A stretch of 64,000 bases of DNA from Halalkalirubrum salinum (GTDB taxonomy: Archaea; Halobacteriota; Halobacteria; Halobacteriales; Haloferacaceae). Under the pieces are notes generated by a model. That model ran no database searches. It worked only from the letters and a program-made list of their open reading frames with translations, and was not told where the DNA came from. Position numbers and translations under genes: made by a program. Positions 1 through 9,715 of the stretch are shown here, piece after piece. The stretch is taken from contig NZ_SRSG01000008.1 of assembly GCF_005543295.1 (NCBI RefSeq), positions 1-64,000 on the forward strand. Direction: 5' to 3'. Position 1 is the first letter of the stretch; each line of letters starts with the position of its first letter.

Positions 1-2
1 TA

Positions 3-131
3 TCGGGCCTGTGTGAAGAGGCCGACGCTCACGGAGCGGTTTTCGCTTCGGGTGTTACCGACACGGAGTCGGCACGACCTGAGAAGGGAGTGCGAGTGGA
101 ATTAAAGACTGTTGCGTCTACGGCGGACTAG
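3..131 (+). CDS. C-terminal end of an unrecognised protein (partial)
   Basis: An open frame enters from the left edge and stops at TAG 129-131, giving the last 42 residues of a protein. The tail is acidic and ends in ELKTVASTAD, which fits a haloarchaeal protein, and the frame is open from the first base. I do not recognise the family. A short hairpin (stem 143-149 with 154-160) follows the stop. The fragment could be a chance frame because it is so short. Confidence 0.4.
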   Translation, partial: SGLCEEADAHGAVFASGVTDTESARPEKGVRVELKTVASTAD

Positions 132-541
132 ACACGGACGCTACGGGTCACCCGACCCGTGGTACTTCACTTGTCTCAATCCAGTCATCCAGTAGAGTGC
201 ACATGTCGCCGGAAAGTGCAATGTAACGTCCTCCCCGGGCCTGGTTTTTGATTGGGGTTCCCGCCTCTGGACGATGATTTATTTCCAGCTACTGGTTTGT
301 AGGGTTGTAGTCCCCGAGACCGAGTGTACGGATTGATCCGCGTCGGCACATAGTGTGCCACAAGAGTTTGAACACCACTTGTGGTTGCAAGCAACCTCGC
401 CACGCTCGTCGGTGAGGAAGTAGAAATGGGTTGGGGCAGATTCGAACGCTGGCGGACTCCCTACGATCGTCTGCTGCTTCCCACCTCACTACGCTCGGCG
501 GGAATACCGACCTGCTCATTCAGCAGTACTAAGAGAACTAG
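132..541. other. Gene-free stretch with tRNA-derived relics
   Basis: No convincing coding frame is visible. The stretch holds a small hairpin just after the partial gene, a GGTTGC/GCAACC inverted repeat (383-396) and a second copy of the 3' end of the neighbouring tRNA-Val (427-447). Read from the tRNA, all of this lies downstream of the tRNA 3' end, where integrative elements of archaea usually insert. Confidence 0.5.
383..447 (-). repeat. Degenerate tRNA-Val 3'-end copy plus hairpin motif (att-like relic)
   Basis: Bases 427-447 repeat, without mismatch over 21 bases, the T-arm and acceptor end of the tRNA-Val at 542-562. Bases 383-396 form GGTTGC-AA-GCAACC. The same hairpin and another tRNA 3'-end copy occur beside the second tRNA-Val gene at 31.4 kb, so the pair is a recurring unit. 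Seen directly: the repeats. Inferred: remains of integrase-mediated insertions at tRNA-Val. Confidence 0.55.
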
Positions 542-616
542 TGGGTTGGGGCAGATTCGAACTGCCGACCTGCTCCGTGTGAAGGAGCCGTCATAACCTG
601 GCTAGACCACCAACCC
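542..616 (-). tRNA. tRNA-Val (anticodon CAC)
   Basis: On the minus strand the 7-base acceptor GGGTTGG (610-616) pairs with CCAACCC (543-549). There is a D arm with GG, an anticodon stem GCTCC/GGAGC enclosing loop TTCACAC (anticodon CAC), and a T arm with TTCGAAT. Position 542 supplies the discriminator A. No CCA is encoded, as is usual in haloarchaea. It is the partner of tRNA-Val(GAC) at 31.4 kb. Confidence 0.93.
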
Positions 617-814
617 GATCGCACTCAACCGTTGCCCGACGATCGACTTAACAGTTACCTTGTCGGGTGAAACGAGCGCAAAAATCGATCGATCGGCACA
701 TACTTGTCTAACTGGTCGGTCCTAAACTGTGGTCAGTGATATCATCAAAATATCAATTTAGTAGGAGCGATCGGTTTTGACACTAAGAGACTCTCTTTTG
801 ACTTGTTTAGTTCC

Positions 815-1510
815 TCAAAACTCGATCCAGTCGCTGTCTTTCGCATTCGTCCGTGTCCGATATCCCCGAACTGGGTCTGTGCGGGTTTCAACGACGACAT
901 CAAAGTAATGCTGAAGTGCAGTTGTCTGATTATCATACCCAATGCCCGTATCGACCGTTGCGACTCCAATCGAGTGGGGTGCCTTTGCCAGATCAACATA
1001 CGCCTTCGTGAAGCGATACACGTTCGTTCCCTCTCCGCTCAATAAGAAATGCGAGAGCGAGTCGATCCCAATCCCCAGCCGACTATCGGTGGTCTGTTCT
1101 ATCGCCTCAATCGCATTGGTGATGCTCACGCCGACAGCAGTGGTGTTTCGCCCGGTTTTTGTCACACGAGCACTATCCAGTGATTGCGCTCCAGTCTGTT
1201 GGTAGGTCGTGGATTCAACAATGTGGAGGTGCTCTAGAGTGGTCGCCGCTCGGTTGCTAAAGGCTGTTTCGATCCGCTCGGCACTGGTGTTTGTCGTGGC
1301 GAACACAGCATCATCAGCGTAGTGACCGAGTATATCGATCGCCAACTCGGATTTACCAGATTGTGGCGGCCCAACAACCAGTATCGAATCAATCTGTGGA
1401 CGCTGCTTCGCTGTGAATGAGTCCAGTAGTTGAGCCCGGCCGTCCTGCTTACGCGATGGGCCGCCATCCGCTGTCGGAACGTGCCGACCTAGAGCGTGCA
1501 AACCACTCAT
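815..1510 (-). CDS. RecA/KaiC-like P-loop ATPase
   Basis: This 231-residue protein has a Walker A motif GPPQSGKS at about residues 47-54 and a Walker B-like strand ending at Asp150 (LGIGIDSLSH). That is the layout of the small haloarchaeal RecA/KaiC-like ATPases often found beside HTH_10 (Bat-type) sensors. There is no second ATPase domain and no membrane segment. It lies 112 bases downstream of the response regulator on the same strand, so it is probably the third gene of the operon. A role in signal output or phosphorelay modulation is inferred from context only. Confidence 0.65.
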   Translation of the reverse strand: MSGLHALGRHVPTADGGPSRKQDGRAQLLDSFTAKQRPQIDSILVVGPPQSGKSELAIDILGHYADDAVFATTNTSAERIETAFSNRAATTLEHLHIVESTTYQQTGAQSLDSARVTKTGRNTTAVGVSITNAIEAIEQTTDSRLGIGIDSLSHFLLSGEGTNVYRFTKAYVDLAKAPHSIGVATVDTGIGYDNQTTALQHYFDVVVETRTDPVRGYRTRTNAKDSDWIEF

Positions 1511-1622
1511 TGTTAATTTGCTGCACGGGAATACGTGAATTCCTTTTCACGATACATGTCGAAGTGTGATCTCTGACACCGATATATATCGGGTTTTCCT
1601 GCAGCCGTTAGCTGCAGCGGTG

Positions 1623-4394
1623 TTATTTCCCGCCAAACAAGACGGTGAGTATCTTCTTTTCAGCGCTTCTGAGGTGCTGTTGAAAAGTAGACTGAGCAAT
1701 ACCGATGGTGTCCGCAACTGTCGATGAGTCGGCCTCGCGTGGCCACTCAAAATATCCCGCATAGAACGCGGTTTGTGCTACCTCACGCTGGCGCTTAGTA
1801 AGCGTTTTGTCGACCGCTTGGACAGTATCGATGAATCCACTTGTCGTATCTCCACGCTCGCGGCGCGCGACAAATCTAGTCGTCGGGCTGCTATCGTTGA
1901 TCGCCTCGACATAGCGTCTGATGTCGACGCCTCGATCAACCGTAACAATCACCCGCTGATCGCCCCCAGATCGGTACTCGAGTCGTTCGAGTGCGCCACC
2001 ATACTCGATAAACGGGGTCAACACTGATTCTGCGTCAATAGATACTCTCAGCACTGTTGATGCTGGGTTTGTTTGAACAACCGACACGTCTGTCCGATCG
2101 GCAAGTGCATCACCGAGAATTCCGGTATCGTGGTCATCAGACTCTGTTGGCACAGAAATGAAAGCAGCATATCCGCCGCCCCGGATTGGTGTAACGTTTT
2201 GAATGGTAATGTTGTCACCAAGTGTACTGGCGATGTCGGTGATAGTAGACGACTTGGTCGTCACTTCAAACTCTAATTCGACGCCGCCGCCAGCAAGCAG
2301 CGACTCTCGTTGGTGAACAGAGCTAATGCCGTGACCGATCGTCTGGCCGAGTTCGGCGAATGCGTTGACCTCGTCGTCATCAAATCCCTGTGGACTTGCG
2401 CTGTGGATTTCAAGCGCACCGTGGATCGTTTCTCCGTGGACTAGTGGGACCGCGAGGATTGCGTGGTGACCAAGTGACAGCGCCTCACCTCGCCACCACG
2501 TCTCTGTCGAGACTGACAGAACGTCCTCAATAACGACCGGCGCTGTTTTCTGAATCGATTGCGCTGCGGGGAGCCGCGTATTGGTGTTGATCTCACCCGT
2601 TTCAGCTGGGTCTGGCTGTCCAGTGAGTCCATCAAGATACCCACCGCCGTCTCCGGCGACAGCCTTCGTCTCAAGAGAAGTGCGTTCGACCGGCCAATCA
2701 GCAATCCAGACAAACGGGAAGCGATCGATCCCCGCAATCTGGCGACACACGTCCCGCTCGATTCCTTCGCGGGTCTCAGCGCCGACAACAACCTTGCTTA
2801 TCGACCGAATGAGCCTGTTGATCCGATCGAGCCGCTCCAGTCGGCTGTTTTGCCACTCGAGCCGTCGGTCTCGCTGTCTGAGCGCGTTGTCCTGCTGGAG
2901 CCGAGTGAGCGATCGTTCGGCGTTTGCAGCCCACATCTCCGCAAGGTCAACATCGAACTCATAGCTCGAAGGCTGTTCGTCAAATCCAACAAGCAACACC
3001 CCTCGACGTTCCAGCGGACACAACATCCAGGTCCCGAGTGACGCAAGCCACTCCGGCTGGGGAGTATCACCCGTAGAATATTGTTGTGAGTGTGTCGTCT
3101 GTTGTTCGGTAAATGTCGACCAAAGTGGTCCCGTTCCATCAGTGACTGTTGGGAGTTGTGTTGGGTCGTCGATCGCTCCCGCGGCGGCGACCGGCGAGAG
3201 TTCTCCGGTTGTCTCATCCCACCGAAATAACGCCGCCGTCGAAAACTCAAGATCCTCAGTAGCCGTGTCGACGATTTCTCTCGTTATTGCCGCAGCAGTC
3301 GTGGCGGTTACCAACCAGTGGGTCGCTCGCTGGAGGGTGTGCAATGTTTGTTCCCGTTCGTGCTGGCGCGTAATGTCGTGGAAGTGTTCAATCCGGCCGC
3401 CTGCGTACAACCCTGTCTTGATCGGGGCGCTCCAGTACTCCAACTGACGTAGGGTGCTGTTTCCGTCGGACGGCACAGTCACAGCTGTTGTGTGTTCCAT
3501 GTCAGATGCGAGTACCTGCTGAACTAGGTCGCCGAGCGGACCTTCTGTTGCGGTGATTCCACGGTAAACGTCAGGTGCGGCTTCTGCATACATGTGCCCT
3601 ACGAGCGAAGCAGGAGGCACCCCGAGAAGCGTCTCAACGGCACTGTTTGCCCACACGATTTCTCCATCCGCATCAACGACGACGGTCCCTTCCCGGGAGG
3701 TGTCCATCACGTCGTTTGTCAATGATTCGTTGCGTCGGCGTTCTTCGCGTTCGGTTTTTGTCCGCTGCATTCGCTCAACAGCGGCCCTGAAATCCTCGTC
3801 TGGTAGGCTCGTCAAGAGCATTTCTACGGACTCTTGTACCTGAGCCAACTGCTCCGTGAGCGCCGCGTACTCACTGCTTTCTTCAAGCACCTTCGGATCG
3901 GTCGATGCTTCAAGCGTTGACTGCCGCTCCATCAGCGAAAACAACTCTCGAAGCTGCTCATCGTACGTCGCGCGGGTCTGCATCCGGTCGATCGTCTGTT
4001 TGAGCTCTGTTTCCGTGGTCGGCTTTTGTACGTACGCGTCGAAGCCCATGCGAACAATATCTACCCCGGGTTGCACCGCCGATACCATCACGACTTGGCA
4101 GTCTACGTCAGCGTCTCTGATACGCCTGAGGAGTTCGTCGCCCGACATCCGTGGCATCACGCGATCTAAAAGCACGACATCAACTGCTTCATCGAACTGC
4201 TCCCAGCCGTCATATCCGTCATGTGCAACCCGAGTATTACATATATCACCGAGCCACGCTGCGTAGAGTTCTGCTAAATTTATATCATCTTCGACAATTA
4301 GTACCTCCACCTCGGTCGACCCGTCCGACTCATCCGACTCGTTTTCGGATTCCACGCTCGACGTACTATCAGAGTTGTGTGATACTTCCGTCAT
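1623..4394 (-). CDS. Response regulator: REC-HalX-PAS-GAF-GAF-HTH_10 (Bat-like)
   Basis: A 923-residue cytosolic regulator. Residues 30-140 form a receiver domain with acidic residues Asp36/Asp37, phospho-acceptor Asp77 (LLDRVMP), Ser105 and Lys124. A HalX helical segment (about 145-215) follows, then a PAS domain (222-345), two GAF-like domains (365-500, 530-690) and a bacterio-opsin-activator-type region. The C-terminal HTH_10 begins at LTKRQREV (about 865-915). The family usually activates light- or redox-responsive genes. The start codon overlaps the stop of the kinase gene as ATGA, so the pair is translationally coupled and almost surely cognate. The target genes are unknown. Confidence 0.85.
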   Translation of the reverse strand: MTEVSHNSDSTSSVESENESDESDGSTEVEVLIVEDDINLAELYAAWLGDICNTRVAHDGYDGWEQFDEAVDVVLLDRVMPRMSGDELLRRIRDADVDCQVVMVSAVQPGVDIVRMGFDAYVQKPTTETELKQTIDRMQTRATYDEQLRELFSLMERQSTLEASTDPKVLEESSEYAALTEQLAQVQESVEMLLTSLPDEDFRAAVERMQRTKTEREERRRNESLTNDVMDTSREGTVVVDADGEIVWANSAVETLLGVPPASLVGHMYAEAAPDVYRGITATEGPLGDLVQQVLASDMEHTTAVTVPSDGNSTLRQLEYWSAPIKTGLYAGGRIEHFHDITRQHEREQTLHTLQRATHWLVTATTAAAITREIVDTATEDLEFSTAALFRWDETTGELSPVAAAGAIDDPTQLPTVTDGTGPLWSTFTEQQTTHSQQYSTGDTPQPEWLASLGTWMLCPLERRGVLLVGFDEQPSSYEFDVDLAEMWAANAERSLTRLQQDNALRQRDRRLEWQNSRLERLDRINRLIRSISKVVVGAETREGIERDVCRQIAGIDRFPFVWIADWPVERTSLETKAVAGDGGGYLDGLTGQPDPAETGEINTNTRLPAAQSIQKTAPVVIEDVLSVSTETWWRGEALSLGHHAILAVPLVHGETIHGALEIHSASPQGFDDDEVNAFAELGQTIGHGISSVHQRESLLAGGGVELEFEVTTKSSTITDIASTLGDNITIQNVTPIRGGGYAAFISVPTESDDHDTGILGDALADRTDVSVVQTNPASTVLRVSIDAESVLTPFIEYGGALERLEYRSGGDQRVIVTVDRGVDIRRYVEAINDSSPTTRFVARRERGDTTSGFIDTVQAVDKTLTKRQREVAQTAFYAGYFEWPREADSSTVADTIGIAQSTFQQHLRSAEKKILTVLFGGK

Positions 4395-7300
4395 AGCTCT
4401 CCTTGACTACTCCGAGCTAACTGTGGTGATTGTGCATAGCAGTTTGGAAGTCGCAACTCGATGACCGTTCCACGATCGTTCTCGCGGACGTTCACCTCTC
4501 CTCCTGAGCCAGTCACGACCATCCTTACAAGCCAAAGACCGACGCCCTGGCCATGATTCAGCGGCGTCTCCTCGCCCTCTTCGAGGACACTGGCCTCCAT
4601 CTCTGGAAGACCGGGGCCGTTGTCTGCAACTTCAAAGTCTACCCAGTCATCGTCACTTGAGACGGTCAACGATACCTCGTTTGTTGGTGAGGCTGCTATG
4701 GCGTTGTCGATGAGTTCGATCAACGCTGCGCGGACCGTACTTGAGACAACCGCTTCACTTTGGGTTTCTGTTAGTGCAACGGTCGCTTCTGGATGCAATC
4801 GCGCTACCTCTTCGAGTGTCGACGCCATCAACGGGGTAACCGCTGAGCGGCTGAACGCATCGTCATCAGAGAGTAGCCGTTGAATCTCTCTCGTCTTTTC
4901 GGTCATCGAATCCCACGTGTCGAATACATCTGTTAACACATCGACCGCGGTGGCCGTCTGCTCGTCGTCCACCCGATCGGCGATCATCTCTGCGTACCCA
5001 CGAGCTTTTGTCAAGTCGTTTCGGATGTTGTGGCGCATAATTCGCTGAAGCGCCTGGAGGTACTGCCGTCGCCGATGTTTTTGAGTGATATCTCGCACCT
5101 CAAGTATCAATAGATCGACATTTCCAGTCTCATCGGCGACCGGACTGATAGCCATGTCGACCGTAATCAGCCCCGAAGGTGTAAGAATTGCAGTCTCGTA
5201 GCGAACGAACTCTCCGCCAGCGGCGGTTCGCACTGCTTTTGTGGCCCACTGTTTTGCCTCTTGATCGTGGTCCCACCACGAGAGAGTACTGAATGTCTGC
5301 TCGATTACCTCGTCGATCGACTCTGCGGTGTGCTCTGTGAGTGACTCGTTTACCTCGAGAAACCGACCGTTCGCGTCCAACAGACCGATAAACTGAGACG
5401 CTTGCTGGAATATGCCCTCAAATCGACGCTCTTGACGTTTCTGTTCGGTGACATCACGAAGGTATAACAGCATGCCCCCGATCGCACTATCATCCTCGTA
5501 GTTGAACATCCGCACATCGAGGGTCCGCCACGTCCCATCGCTGGCTCGTGCCCGACACTCGATCTGCGAATGTGCCTCTGGATCTGAGACGGTCGAGAAA
5601 AACGCGTCCATCGCCGCTGTTCTGTCTTCAGTATGGATGAGATCGAACAAATTCTCTCCCAGCAGTTCGTCGCTTCTGTACGCCAATACGCGCTCAATGA
5701 CGGGGCTGACGTACTCTATGGAACCATCTTTTTCGAGTACACTTACAACGTCGATGGATTCTTCGACGAACCGCTGGGTCCGCCGTTCTCGTTCGCGCTG
5801 GTCAGTCAGATCCCGACAGATCATCGCGTATCCGCGGAACGCACCACTATCGTTTTCGATCGGAGCGTAGCGGACGTCTGCGGGGAAGGTCGTGCCGTCG
5901 GCCCGTACCCGTTTTCCGCTGTCAGCGCTTTCACCACTGATGCGTGCTTGCTCAAGCAGTCGGTTTGGTACATCGTTGGCTTGCTCGTCCGCAGGATGAA
6001 GTACCTCCATCGGCATTCCGATCGCAGTCTCGCGATCGTAGCCGAACAGCCGTTCTGCGCTATCGTTCCACGCCGCGATCGCTCCGTCGGTATCGAAGAC
6101 GACAAACGCGTACTCGTCGACCGCGTCAACGAGCATCCGAAACCGCTCTCGCTCTTCGTACAACTGTGCCTCGCGTTGCTTTCGTTCGCTGATATCGGTG
6201 ACTGTCGCAAGTATGCGGTCGGAGTCGTCGACCCCCTCAACAGCAATGGCTCGAATTGCGACCCACCGAGTCGTCTCTGTAGCCGTAATACGGGCTTCCC
6301 CTGACCAGGTGTCGATATCGTTCTTGAGTGAGTCAAATGCGGTTGCTAATTTCGACCGATCGGCCGGATGTAACGACTTCAGTACGTCGTTGAAGCTTTG
6401 TAGTTCCGTATTGAACACATCCTCAAGCGAGTCATCTGTAGTCACTGCGCCCGTTTTCATCTCTATCTCGATAATGCCAGTTCCGGTGCCACTCAATGTG
6501 AGGTCTAATCGGCGTTGTCTGTCTTCGAGTGTCTCAATACGCCGGTAGCGCTCGGTCACATCCTGTTGGATCCCGATATAATTCACCAGCGTACCATTGT
6601 CGAACACCGGTGTGATCGAGAGGCGGTTCCAGTATGCAGTCCCGTCTTTGCGCTTGTTTTGTAGCTCAAGCGTCACGGACCGCTGCGCTTCGATCGCTTT
6701 TCGAATGGCATCCAAGGATGCGTCTTTCGTGTCTGTTCCTTGGAGGAACCGCGGGTTCTTTCCGAGCACTTCAGCCTTTTCATACCCAGTAATCCGTTCA
6801 AACCCGTCGTTGACGTACACAAGCGGGTTGTTCGGCTTTGTTGGGTCTGTAATCTGAATCCCAACACTTGCGGCATCCATCGCCTGTTCTTTGAGCTGTA
6901 ACTCGCGTTCGCGCTCTTTCTTTTCGGACTCATCACGGACAGTACAGACGAGCCGGCCGTCCTCAACAATTGTCAGAGATAACTCTGCGGGGAATGTCGA
7001 CCCATCTGGCCGGGTACCAGTCACGTCACCTCGCCAGTATCCCTCTGAGCTAAGCGCGGGGAAGGCTTCCGCCTCTAGGCGTTCGACCTCGGCTTTGTCG
7101 TAGAGCTTCTTCCACGTCTTTCCAAGCAGTTGCTCGGTACTCTCAAAGCCGTACATGTCAACGTGGGTCTGGTCGATGAAAACATATTCATCCTCTTCAA
7201 GCACTGCAACGCCGTCTTCTGCGGATTCGATCGCTTGTTGGAACGATTCGAGTTCCCGTCGCCTGCGCTCGCGACCTGTCACATCTCTCCCGGAGATTAT

Positions 7301-9715
7301 CAGTGATTCGACAGTGCCATTGTCATCTGTTACCGGTCGAATTGTCCCAGAGAGATGTATTGTTTGTCCGTTTTCGTCCTCAAACGATTGTTCCCAGTCG
7401 ATGTACTCACCAGCGGCCGATCGACGGATACGTGCCTGTGCATCTTTTTGGAATTCGGGTTTGTCTGCGAACCACTCAAGATCCCACAATGCGACACCAG
7501 CAACATCACCGTCTTGGCAGAGATACTCACGTGCAGCTTTGTTCAATTGAATAATCGACCCGTCTGTCTCGACAGACGCCATGAGACTCTGTGGATCATT
7601 AAATACCGACTCGAATCGGCGCTCGTTACGTTGGCGTTCGCGTTCGCGCGCCACACGCTCGGTCTCATCTCGAACGATGCACAGCAGTCGATTGTCTCTC
7701 AACACAGTGAGCGAGAGCCACACCGTCAGTTCAGCTCCGTCGGGCCGTTCGGAGGTAATGCGCCCGCTCCATCGTCCTTCCGCGGCGAGGACCGGGAATA
7801 CCTCTGATTCGAACCACGCGATCTGTTCGTTCGATCGGTAGAGCTTCTGCCACGTGTCGCCGAGAAGATCAGACCGGTCTTCGAACCCGTATATATCCGC
7901 GTGGGTTTGGTCGACATACACGTACGTGTCGCCGTCCAGTATTGCAATACCCTCACTAGCGGTTTCGATGGCCTGTTTAAACGATTTTAGTCGACGGTTC
8001 TGTCTACGTTGTTCGGTCACGTCCCGGAGTATGCCCGCCGAGCCGGTTACTCCGTCATCTCTAATGAGCGCGAGGCTGTTTTCCACGATGCGCTCCTCAC
8101 CGTCAGCGTCTCTGAGAGTGAACTCGGTCGACAGGGTCCGGCGATCGTCGCTTGCTAGTTTATGTATCTCATCGGAGATCTGTGCGACATCCTCCAGATC
8201 CATTCCCACGGAGACGTGTTGTCCGATAATCTCTTGACCGTAGCCGAAGTCCTCTTTTGCCGCTTGGTTTACATATGTAAATCGGCCGTCAGTATCGAGT
8301 GCGTACACTGGATCACCAACAGCTTCCAAAATTGTCTCGTACCGGCGAAGCTCTCTGTATCGGGTTTGTTGTTCGATCTCGTTTCCAATCCATCCTCCGA
8401 TAGCGCTGACAAACTCTGTGTTGATCAGATCGTTTTCTGTCTCGAAAGTCGCTGCGCCACAAAAGCAGACGGCCCCGTAGATCTCCTCCTCGACAATGAG
8501 CGGATACCCAACGTACGTGTTAGCGCCCTCCGCTAGCGCTGCTCGATCGAGACAGTCGATATCCTCGAGATCAGCGATCGCGACCGGTCCCGCAGCGTTC
8601 GCTTCGGTCACCATCGGACACAGCGTCTCCGCGAACTGGTGTACGGCTTCGTCAGTTATCCGATCAGTTTCGGTGACAACTGTTTCGACGCGGTGAGTGT
8701 CTCCATCTCCTTTGATCCGGGAGACGACACCCGTATCCAGTGACAGATGCTCACACCCCAGCGAGAGCAACGCTTCGAGAGTCTCATCGAACCCCATATC
8801 GCTGGTAACGATTTCGTAAAGCCGTTGAGATACGTCGCTTTTTGTCTTGAGGCGCGCGTTGTTAGCGATCCGAGTGACCGCCGTTTCGAATGCCGCTGCG
8901 ACACGTACGATCGTTTCGCGGCTGTTGTCTGTTAACGACTCTTGTCCGGGCGCATCGACGCTCATAACCCCGAATTCATCGATGGGCACGAGCAACTCGC
9001 GCTGTACAGTTGCTTCGGAATCAGGGGTTCGATCCGAATCAGCGGTGTAGTCGATCAGTTTCGGGTCACCTGCCTCGTAGACATCCCCGACGACAGAGTC
9101 AGGCGAGCGATCGGTTGGTCCCGCTGTGCGGTCAACGGTTGCGTCTGATTTTGGATATCTTTCGAAGCGCTCAGTTGCTGGATCGTGGCGCCAAAGTGCG
9201 GCCCCCGGCCGATTACACAGTTCGTCTACTGTCCCAAGAGCCACCTCCGCTGCTTGCTCAACACTGTCCGCCTCGTTCATTGCCGCTGTCATCTCAAGAA
9301 CGGCAGTATTCGGCGTTCTATTTGAGTGTACTGTGGCCGCCTGGGTAGTGCTCTCTATTGATGTTGACGCGTGAGGAGTTGTGACTGTTGACTCCTGGTC
9401 GGACCCGCCTGCCAACAAGAGGTAAACTCTTGTTTCGGTTCCCTCTACGGGTTGATCCGCTGCAGGCGGTGTTACTTCGCACGCCCACACGCGATCGCCA
9501 CCGGCCGTCTGTATCGAGTAGAGGTTGTCAGCATCCATCGCCTCAACAGGCGCAACGACCGACTCCAGCGGCTCGCCGACTAGCTCGGTAGAATCGTATC
9601 CCAACCACTCGACTACTGTCTCATTGTAGTCCTCAATTGGTCCCCATACCGCTTCGGTATGTCTGAGATCAAATCGAAACGCACACGGGTCGTTTTGACT
9701 ATTAGCTACCTGCAT
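4391..9715 (-). CDS. Giant multi-PAS/GAF soluble histidine kinase
   Basis: This 1774-residue protein has no membrane segment. It has an N-terminal PAS-like stretch, two GAF domains (about 140-285 and 295-450) and about nine PAS domains between residues 455 and 1545. A dimerisation/phospho-acceptor helix carries His1562 (IMRHNIRND). The HATPase domain has N box ELIDNA (near 1670), G1 DNGPGLP (near 1700) and G2 GQGVGLW (near 1725). The PAS at about 935-1055 is LOV-like but has Pro where the photoactive Cys would be (GKNPRFLQG). PAS domains at 575-690 and 820-930 are near-duplicates. It should phosphorylate the overlapping downstream regulator. The stimulus is unknown; cofactor-bound redox, oxygen or light sensing is likely. 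Confidence 0.9.
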   Translation of the reverse strand: MQVANSQNDPCAFRFDLRHTEAVWGPIEDYNETVVEWLGYDSTELVGEPLESVVAPVEAMDADNLYSIQTAGGDRVWACEVTPPAADQPVEGTETRVYLLLAGGSDQESTVTTPHASTSIESTTQAATVHSNRTPNTAVLEMTAAMNEADSVEQAAEVALGTVDELCNRPGAALWRHDPATERFERYPKSDATVDRTAGPTDRSPDSVVGDVYEAGDPKLIDYTADSDRTPDSEATVQRELLVPIDEFGVMSVDAPGQESLTDNSRETIVRVAAAFETAVTRIANNARLKTKSDVSQRLYEIVTSDMGFDETLEALLSLGCEHLSLDTGVVSRIKGDGDTHRVETVVTETDRITDEAVHQFAETLCPMVTEANAAGPVAIADLEDIDCLDRAALAEGANTYVGYPLIVEEEIYGAVCFCGAATFETENDLINTEFVSAIGGWIGNEIEQQTRYRELRRYETILEAVGDPVYALDTDGRFTYVNQAAKEDFGYGQEIIGQHVSVGMDLEDVAQISDEIHKLASDDRRTLSTEFTLRDADGEERIVENSLALIRDDGVTGSAGILRDVTEQRRQNRRLKSFKQAIETASEGIAILDGDTYVYVDQTHADIYGFEDRSDLLGDTWQKLYRSNEQIAWFESEVFPVLAAEGRWSGRITSERPDGAELTVWLSLTVLRDNRLLCIVRDETERVARERERQRNERRFESVFNDPQSLMASVETDGSIIQLNKAAREYLCQDGDVAGVALWDLEWFADKPEFQKDAQARIRRSAAGEYIDWEQSFEDENGQTIHLSGTIRPVTDDNGTVESLIISGRDVTGRERRRRELESFQQAIESAEDGVAVLEEDEYVFIDQTHVDMYGFESTEQLLGKTWKKLYDKAEVERLEAEAFPALSSEGYWRGDVTGTRPDGSTFPAELSLTIVEDGRLVCTVRDESEKKERERELQLKEQAMDAASVGIQITDPTKPNNPLVYVNDGFERITGYEKAEVLGKNPRFLQGTDTKDASLDAIRKAIEAQRSVTLELQNKRKDGTAYWNRLSITPVFDNGTLVNYIGIQQDVTERYRRIETLEDRQRRLDLTLSGTGTGIIEIEMKTGAVTTDDSLEDVFNTELQSFNDVLKSLHPADRSKLATAFDSLKNDIDTWSGEARITATETTRWVAIRAIAVEGVDDSDRILATVTDISERKQREAQLYEERERFRMLVDAVDEYAFVVFDTDGAIAAWNDSAERLFGYDRETAIGMPMEVLHPADEQANDVPNRLLEQARISGESADSGKRVRADGTTFPADVRYAPIENDSGAFRGYAMICRDLTDQRERERRTQRFVEESIDVVSVLEKDGSIEYVSPVIERVLAYRSDELLGENLFDLIHTEDRTAAMDAFFSTVSDPEAHSQIECRARASDGTWRTLDVRMFNYEDDSAIGGMLLYLRDVTEQKRQERRFEGIFQQASQFIGLLDANGRFLEVNESLTEHTAESIDEVIEQTFSTLSWWDHDQEAKQWATKAVRTAAGGEFVRYETAILTPSGLITVDMAISPVADETGNVDLLILEVRDITQKHRRRQYLQALQRIMRHNIRNDLTKARGYAEMIADRVDDEQTATAVDVLTDVFDTWDSMTEKTREIQRLLSDDDAFSRSAVTPLMASTLEEVARLHPEATVALTETQSEAVVSSTVRAALIELIDNAIAASPTNEVSLTVSSDDDWVDFEVADNGPGLPEMEASVLEEGEETPLNHGQGVGLWLVRMVVTGSGGEVNVRENDRGTVIELRLPNCYAQSPQLARSSQGEL

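Noticed and set aside
143-160. Perfect 7-base stem hairpin read as a terminator
   Set aside because: No following T tract; archaeal termination does not rely on hairpins, so I leave it as a structure only.
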